Part shown: one piece after another, positions 59,501-64,000 of the stretch
How positions within the stretch are numbered: position 1 is the stretch's first letter
Layout of the letters: each line of letters opens with the position of its first letter
From: Phoronis australis
Lineage: Eukaryota > Phoronida > Phoronidae
Length of the DNA: 64,000 nt
Reading direction: 5' to 3'
Assembly (NCBI GenBank): GCA_002633005.1
Contig: NMRA01000130.1
Span: forward strand, 377,577-441,576
Program-made: the position numbers and the translations under genes
The notes under the pieces: generated by a model
What the model saw: the letters and a program-made list of their open reading frames with translations, nothing else
Told to the model about the DNA's origin: nothing
The model's database searches: none

Positions 59501-61829
59501 CTGGACATTTTGGGAATTTAAGAATGTAGAAAATAAATCTGAAACTAAATAAGGCGATCCAGATCCTCCCAAGGATACTATTGTTTCACGAAATGTAGAA
59601 TATAAATAGGTAAATAAAACAACAAGAATGGATCAACTGAAATTTTCGGATGTAATAACGTCCTTTGTCAACAAAAACAGAAATAAAGTAAAATCAAACA
59701 CTATATGACAATTGACATTTAAGATATGGTGTAATGAATATATCTTAAATGTCAATTGTCATCTAGTGTTTGATTTTACTTTATTTCTGTTTCTGTTGAC
59801 AAAGGACATTATTACATCCGAAAATTTCAGTTGATCCATTCTTGTTGTTTTATTTACCTATTTATATTGGGAATTTAAGAAAAATGTGAAAGGGAGATGA
59901 AACACAGATTCCTAAACTACTCGCTTTTACTCACCATTCAAGTGTACCTCAAGCAAGTTGTCTTTGGCTTCTTTTAAATTGTGTAGTTCTGCTAAACAGT
60001 CATTGAACAGCTGAAAAAGAAACGTGTATAATGAAATCAAGGTCAAGTTTGTGTTTACCAGGAATTAAAGATCGAAGCATATTACATGTAAAAAATCAAA
60101 CAAAACCAGCTGCTTAAAATTAACAAATTAATGCTCTGCTGCAAAAAAAACAGACAACTTATAAGCAAACATATCAATGTCTATCTGATCTTGCAACATA
60201 GCCAAGATGATTATTGAAATAAAACTCTTAAAGCCTGGCATCTGTTAGGCATCTGTTTAGGTAGAGACATGCACTTTCAGTGTTTGTAATCCACCATGGG
60301 GCACAGCACATATGAATGCTGCCCAACATACCATGGTCTTACCACTTCCTCGTGGACCAATAAGAATGACCGAATTACTCTCCCCTGTGACCGCACTACG
60401 CTTGAGAAGGTTCATCAACTGACTGTAAAACAAAATGATATTAATTTAGAAATAAGTGGAGGTAGATTGACTGCTGGGGAACACAGCTTTACGATTATTG
60501 ACAGTGTATCACTATAACTTGAAACTGTGAGAAGCCATTCACATTCGGTGTTCGGCAACGACTTCAATCAATGCATATGTTTCCCACAAGTCGTTGACAC
60601 TGTTACACTGAGTTTTGATTCGCTGATTGCTAGCCAATCCTGTTCTGGTATTTTTGCATGTTTTGGAAATTTCTGTGAATTGTACCGTGTAGCCATCCTG
60701 GCATCCATTCTCTCAATAAAGCTTGATAATGGTGGATGTTTTACTGCCGAAACACGTCTTTATTCAAACTATACTAGCAGTAATAAAAAAGATGGTTCAG
60801 AAGAAAAGCAACGTTTAGACAGTCTAGTCACCAATAGTTCCATACACGGGACATGCCGCTCAGAAGAGTGACATTTTCAGGACCAGATACCTTACAAAAA
60901 GGAGCCTTTTTTCTTATTCTTATGAATGGGTGCCTTTGCCAAAATATTTCCCTATAAAAGCGTTCAGATTGGGAGTTTGTAACTCCACAAAGAGTTACTC
61001 TGTCAATCTACCATACACAAATCTACAGAAAGTTTTTAATACATCTTTCTAAGACTTTGCAGCAAAAGATTTTTGATGACATGGCACCTCTTCTTTTACT
61101 TTTTCAGACTTAACAGCTATTTGTTTGTTAAAAATTCAGCTGTCCAAAAATCCCTACAAAAACATTAGGTTTACACAAGGTGGCTGTTTCTGAAACAAAA
61201 ACTCTCCGAAGAATTTATTATAAATAAATTATAATAAATTCTTAAAAAAACTCTCCGAAGATGATTTTTTCATGGCAGCTTTGTAAAAATGGGTCCCTTT
61301 TTCGTGTCTACTTTACAAATGGGTGGGTAACATAATTTTCCATATGCACCCCCATCAAAAAGATAGTTGAGTACCCTCCACCCAATAACAATTTTGACCC
61401 ACATGCCAATTCATAAATTACAGTTAACCAGAGCTGCCTTCCGTAGACGTAAGAATCACACGAAAATGCAAGATAATACCATGTATTACAAGCAAAGCAT
61501 ATGATCACACTAGCTATTCTTGCCAGTGTCTTGGGTCTACGGAATGCAGCCCAGACCTTAAACAAATATGACTTCCCTTTCAATTTTCAAAAGAAATTAC
61601 GATAAGTCGATAATCAGACATACCTTCTTTCTTCCTGATAGCCATGAATCACAGATGGTGGAGATCGTTCACAAAGCCGCTCCCTCAGTATTCGTTGGAC
61701 CTTATGAATGGTACTTGACAATTCGTCTTCATTGGAAGACTGTTTACTAGGTGTCGACTTCCTTTTAGCTGTTAATGCCGAATGATGTCTTAATTTGCTC
61801 ATGGTACGCAGTTTGTCTAGTGGATTATA
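44307..61829 (-). CDS. ORC4: Origin recognition complex subunit 4, complete split gene
   Basis: ORC4 is the AAA+-fold subunit of the complex that marks replication origins and loads the MCM helicase. CDS join (minus): 61802-61624, 60422-60332, 60010-59935, 59071-58986, 57641-57593, 57337-57189, 56455-56282, 47306-47220, 46483-46378, 45610-45515, 44560-44307; 61829-61803 is 5' UTR. Eleven coding exons give 448 residues (human 436), and all junctions agree in phase. Walker A is GPRGSGKT (82-89), Walker B FVLDEFD (about 170-176), the sensor-2 region [12 protein letters not shown], and a C-terminal winged-helix with [14 protein letters not shown]. Tyr188 in [10 protein letters not shown] aligns with human Tyr174, a Meier-Gorlin syndrome site. 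The gene is convergent with DGK and hosts a lectin gene in intron 7. Confidence 0.96.
45515..45610 (-). CDS. ORC4: ORC4 exon 10
   Basis: Minus-strand acceptor CTGTCCAG, donor GTAAGT. It encodes [20 protein letters not shown] then [11 protein letters not shown], the start of the winged-helix domain, nearly identical to human. Confidence 0.95.
46378..46483 (-). CDS. ORC4: ORC4 exon 9
   Basis: Minus-strand acceptor TTTTTCAG, donor GTAAGT. It encodes [20 protein letters not shown] then [16 protein letters not shown], matching the VTASHPFMTAVDLMEAS region of human ORC4. Confidence 0.92.
46713..46886. mobile_element. Short inverted-repeat element in ORC4 intron 8
   Basis: Arms are 46715-46737 and 46861-46886, sharing CACTAGGTxGxGCTA. 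A one-ended relative is at 49172-49216 next to the lectin gene. Confidence 0.7.
47220..47306 (-). CDS. ORC4: ORC4 exon 8
   Basis: Minus-strand acceptor TTTACAG, donor GTAATG; 29 codons, phase 0. It encodes [20 protein letters not shown] then SIRSLQSIL, aligning with human [20 protein letters not shown]. Confidence 0.92.
48882..48965. repeat. Single-arm relative of the 59599-59868 palindrome
   Basis: CTGTTGACAAAGGATGCTAT and CCATTTTTGTTGTTTTATTT match the right arm of the large palindrome in ORC4 intron 3. Upstream AAATAAATCTxAAACTAAA sequence is also shared with 59530. Confidence 0.75.
49404..50406 (+). CDS. Lectin gene exon 1
   Basis: It is open from an in-frame TAA at 49389-49391. It holds the signal peptide, coiled coil, Thr-rich region and the first two thirds of the lectin domain. 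The exon ends in TGG-AAC-GCA-G before GTAAAT; reading through would stop after four codons. Confidence 0.92.
49404..51617 (+). CDS. Secreted coiled-coil / Thr-rich / C-type lectin domain protein, nested in ORC4 intron 7
   Basis: Two coding exons: 49404-50406 and 51496-51617 (donor GTAAAT, acceptor GTTACAG, phase 1), 374 residues. A hydrophobic signal peptide starts at Met15 or Met21 ([15 protein letters not shown]), so Met15 (49446) is a plausible start instead of Met1. Then come a Gln/Met-rich coiled coil (about 44-165), Cys185-Cys186, a threonine-rich mucin-like stretch (about 197-235), and a C-type lectin fold (243-370) with WIGG, NWN and a closing GYICE. The early C-x10-C pair marks a long-form domain. 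The usual calcium/sugar motifs are not seen: no EPN or QPD, and WND is replaced by WHN. It could be an oligomeric secreted recognition protein; its ligand is unknown. It lies antisense to its host gene. Confidence 0.9.
50483..50820 (+). mobile_element. TTAA-ended MITE, copy C, inside the lectin intron
   Basis: It starts TTAAAAGGAAACTAAACCC and ends GGTCTGGTATTCTTTTAA. It occupies about a third of the lectin gene's only intron. Confidence 0.83.
51496..51617 (+). CDS. Lectin gene exon 2
   Basis: The acceptor is GTTACAG. It encodes [20 protein letters not shown] then [19 protein letters not shown] and TAA at 51615-51617. It supplies the last conserved cysteines and the GYICE end of the lectin fold, and it has no overlap with any other gene. 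Confidence 0.9.
51673..52012 (-). mobile_element. TTAA-ended MITE, copy D (inverted)
   Basis: It starts TTAAAGGGATACTAAACCCG and ends AGGTTTAGTATCCTTTTA. The interior is the reverse complement of the other copies. It lies about 55 bp after the lectin stop codon, so probably in or beyond its 3' UTR. Confidence 0.83.
52573..52824. mobile_element. Short element with CAATTTAAGGTTATGTAAG ends
   Basis: 252 bp. The left CAATTTAAGGTTATGTAAG matches the reverse complement of the right CCTACATAAACTTAAATTG. Interior similar to 56640-56910. Confidence 0.75.
55878..56236 (+). mobile_element. TTAA-ended MITE, copy E
   Basis: TTAA at 55878-55881 begins TTAAAAGGATACTAAACCCT, and TTAA at 56233-56236 ends GTATCCTTTTAA. 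359 bp, the cleanest copy. It ends 45 bp from the donor of ORC4 exon 7. Confidence 0.87.
56282..56455 (-). CDS. ORC4: ORC4 exon 7 (sensor-2 region)
   Basis: Minus-strand acceptor CGTTGTAG, donor GTAATC; 58 codons. It encodes [20 protein letters not shown] and the lid region ending in KEWDSRIE. It is separated from exon 8 by a 9-kb intron with a nested gene, and a TTAA-flanked repeat ends about 45 bp beyond its donor. Confidence 0.95.
57189..57337 (-). CDS. ORC4: ORC4 exon 6 (Walker B)
   Basis: Minus-strand acceptor ATTTCAG, donor GTGAGT. It encodes [20 protein letters not shown] then [13 protein letters not shown] and VVGLSCHL, including Walker B and the tyrosine matching human Tyr174. Confidence 0.96.
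57593..57641 (-). CDS. ORC4: ORC4 exon 5 (49 nt)
   Basis: Minus-strand acceptor TCTTTGCAG, donor GTAAGT; phase 0 in, phase 1 out. It encodes [16 protein letters not shown], equivalent to human GSFAENLSFLLEALKK. Confidence 0.93.
57642..58985 (-). other. ORC4 intron 4
   Basis: 1.3 kb of AT-rich sequence; open frames are short and unrecognised. Nothing else seen. Confidence 0.6.
58986..59071 (-). CDS. ORC4: ORC4 exon 4
   Basis: Minus-strand acceptor TGTTGAAG, donor GTAAGT. It encodes [20 protein letters not shown] then [17 protein letters not shown] and GDKVF are shared with vertebrate ORC4. The acceptor is less pyrimidine-rich right at its end than the others, but phase and homology fix it. 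Confidence 0.94.
59599..59868. repeat. Large near-perfect palindrome in ORC4 intron 3
   Basis: Left arm 59599-59727 and right arm 59740-59868 (129 bp each) with a 12-base loop. Example: left GACATTTAAGATAT pairs with right ATATCTTAAATGTC, and the outer AATATAAATAGGTAAATAAA with TTTATTTACCTATTTATATT. A few mismatches are present. It makes up a third of the intron. Confidence 0.92.
59935..60010 (-). CDS. ORC4: ORC4 exon 3
   Basis: Minus-strand acceptor CTTTTTCAG, donor GTGAGT. It encodes [20 protein letters not shown] then EVHLNG, matching the helix and strand after Walker A (human VLQVHLNG). Confidence 0.94.
60332..60422 (-). CDS. ORC4: ORC4 exon 2 (Walker A)
   Basis: Minus-strand acceptor TTTTACAG, donor GTATGT. 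It encodes [20 protein letters not shown] then [11 protein letters not shown], the P-loop of the AAA+ domain. Confidence 0.96.
60423..61623 (-). other. ORC4 intron 1
   Basis: 1.2 kb. It includes the 61433-61550 element and a small palindrome with flanking direct repeats at 61199-61262. No exon seen. Confidence 0.6.
61433..61550. mobile_element. Short element with GCTGCCTTCCGTAGAC ends
   Basis: The left GCTGCCTTCCGTAGAC matches the inverse of the right GTCTACGGAATGCAGC with one mismatch. 118 bp. Same family as 39183-39312. Confidence 0.8.
61624..61829 (-). CDS. ORC4: ORC4 exon with start codon
   Basis: ATG is at 61802-61800 (minus). An acceptor-like TTGTTACAG ends just before 61829, so a separate 5' UTR exon probably lies upstream. 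It encodes [20 protein letters not shown], a serine-rich N-terminus, then [15 protein letters not shown], the conserved N-terminal helix of ORC4. The donor is GTATGT, phase 2. Confidence 0.92.
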
Positions 61830-64000
61830 CTGTAACAAACATCGTAATCATTAGGTTTAATATCCTAGGCGCTTCATGGACGGGCATGGAAATTAAGGCT
61901 GAGCACTTAACACAGAGATGGGTACTTAAATCGGAAATTTCAAAAAATTTAGAGAGGGTGCCTACCCGAACGTGTGCACTTAAGAAGTCACAGTTGCTCT
62001 GCTTACCTATCTCCTTTGAAATTGAATTCCACAGACTCGAAGATTAAAGAACTAGCCATTGGGATAGTCGCCAATACAGAAGTTGAATAAGCGCTCGTTA
62101 ACCGACATTTTTTGAGGGTCTAAGTATGCAACTATAAAAAGGACAGAATACACGAGGAAAAATACCTGCCAAAAATCCAACAACAGACATGCCATACTCA
62201 TGTTATCAAAGTCAATGAAGACGCTAAAGTAGAGAACCCTTTTATTCGCAGTTTGAATTTTGCACCTCGATTAAAAACAACCTATCAAAAATCTTCAGCA
62301 AACTAGAACTGAAGTTTTGCATGCCTCGATCTAATGACACAGTGCAAATTTCACAAGAAAAATATTTATAAACTGCATTTCCATTATCAGCCGATTCCTG
62401 TTTGCTAGCACTGAATACCTGCTGCATCATGGTAAAATAGGTTAGTCCTGAAGATGTCACGTGAGCTCGTCATACATGTTATCTCGTCGGAGGTGAGCAA
62501 AGCCAGGATTTGGCTCTTAAAACTGTGACACATGAGTCAACCACTGCGATTGGCTGCTGTTTGGCCTTCAATCCAGGTCATTCATTGTCGGACTCCAATC
62601 GAAGATCAAGCAGCAGGAAATCACATGCATATCCTAGTGGCAAGATTGCGAACCTCACCAGACTTCCAACGTATCCGTTTATGTTTGAAATGGTGCACGC
62701 AGTACCCCGCCCCCTTCTTTGTTTACAGAGTACACTAACTTTCTAGTCATTTCCTATTCACGCCAACTAGTACCCAGGTCAACTCTTAAACAGGTCTACT
62801 AACATATAAGCTTAAAGATGTATTCGCATGCTCCAAACTATGCTAATGTATAGTAGGAACTAAATGACAATGCTATTTGAACATCATCTACACTAAACAA
62901 AGTGCAGTTGTATTCACTGACAACTCGTAAATATGAAAACAAAAATATCTGCAAATAGGTGACCTTTGCACCTTGGGGACTCACATAGCCCGCATCATGC
63001 AGTGTTATTCCCCAATACCGTGTTACGATACTTACTGGACACGGTTAAGTGATTTACGGCGGATCATTTTCAACACAAAACTCGTTCTTAAAAACATTTG
63101 GCAACATTCGACGTACTTCATATTCACATCATCGCTATATGTTGTGTTTCTAACGAATTTGACCAAGCAATCCCAGAAATAAGGAATTAGCGTGCAAGTT
63201 CCATTTTAATTTTCATGTTTCATTTGTAAATAATGAGTAAAAACAACACATTTTTTTTATAAATGCAAATAAAACATGATTGCTTGATTTTAAACAGTAC
63301 ATTGCAAAAATGATTTTGAAAAGCTTTTGAAATTGATTTGGGTATGAGTTGACTAGAGTACAAGTTGACTTCCGTAAGTATAATAGAAGTATGTTTTAAA
63401 AGATCAAAATAAGCTTCCATGAATCGAAAAAAGCGTTGTAAATAGTCGAAAAAATCCAATAAAGCCTCTCCAAACTTTCTTGCTTGGCTGTTGTTCTTGT
63501 GACATAAGTGATTATGCTGTGCGTGAACTAGGAATTCTGCTTAATCTCAAGATCGCGTAAGTGTAGAAAATTTCGCTGACATCCGAGACTTGAACCTCTG
63601 GGTTGTACGTGTGAGAGCGAAGTATCCAAATGATTCAGCCAAGAGGCAATTGCCACTTGACAAGAGAGGCTTTATACGGTTGAAGTCATGTGTCACAAAA
63701 TTCCTCCGCGAATCAAGCATGCCACTTGCCCCCATCAGGTCGACCACGTCTCTAGTATGGGTTTAGTTCCACTGCAGTTGTTGGAACGTGACTCCGGACT
63801 GCACTGAGAAGTAAAATGTATGATCGTGAGGCCTATATCTGTATAATCTCTATCCATCTAATATAAAAAAATAATACAAAAATTCTTTAAACTAAACAAC
63901 AAAATTCATCTGATTGTCTTAAAGAATATTCAATTCCATGTTCACGCATACGCAATCTTGAGATTAAGTAGGAATCCAAGTTCACGAACAGCATTATCAG
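61830..64000. other. Upstream of ORC4; no further gene recognised
   Basis: It should contain the ORC4 promoter and a 5' UTR exon. A CACGTGA box lies at about 62458, of unknown relevance. At 63590-63650 the minus strand has a tRNA-like GGTTCAAGTC B-box, but no foldable tRNA. Otherwise AT-rich with short unrecognised frames. Confidence 0.5.

Noticed and set aside
63590-63650. tRNA-like sequence on the minus strand (GGTTCAAGTC B-box and CTCACACG loop)
   Set aside because: No acceptor or D stem could be paired; at best a tRNA-derived repeat. Similar lone B-boxes lie near 40330 and 47365.

Overview
The window is a piece of an animal (metazoan) nuclear genome. It is AT-rich, has long introns with GT-AG splice sites, standard-code split genes, many short non-autonomous transposon-like repeats, and no prokaryotic features. 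The proteins resemble bilaterian ones closely. The repeat content and the invertebrate-style single type I diacylglycerol kinase suggest a marine invertebrate (lophotrochozoan or non-vertebrate deuterostome), but the species cannot be fixed from sequence alone.

Layout. (1) 1-3069: upstream sequence with a hairpin repeat and no recognisable gene. (2) 3070-39138, plus strand: a complete type I diacylglycerol kinase (DGK alpha/beta/gamma class). I reconstructed 21 coding exon positions, with every junction in matching phase. They encode recoverin homology region, two EF-hands, two C1 zinc fingers and the bipartite lipid-kinase catalytic domain. Two exon positions (12 and 18) each exist in two tandem, intact, diverged copies that cannot be spliced together without a stop codon, so they look like two independent pairs of mutually exclusive exons inside the catalytic domain. 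Exon 3 has three in-frame donors, the longest adding 70 residues. (3) 39139-44306: space between two tail-to-tail genes, with repeats and the probable 3' UTRs. (4) 61829-44307, minus strand: ORC4, subunit 4 of the origin recognition complex, 11 coding exons, 448 residues. (5) 49404-51617, plus strand: a two-exon secreted coiled-coil/threonine-rich/C-type-lectin gene lying wholly inside ORC4 intron 7 in antisense orientation. (6) 61830-64000: sequence upstream of the ORC4 coding start, presumably its promoter region, with nothing else recognised.

The three genes are not an obvious functional unit. The kinase turns diacylglycerol into phosphatidic acid under calcium control, ORC4 is an ATPase-fold subunit of the replication-origin complex, and the lectin is a predicted secreted protein. 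Introns carry at least five families of short inverted-repeat elements, some nested in one another, one in the kinase 3' UTR and one about 45 bp from an ORC4 splice donor. The strongest candidate for something undescribed is the double pair of mutually exclusive exons in the kinase catalytic domain, together with traces of two further partial exon duplications in the same gene.
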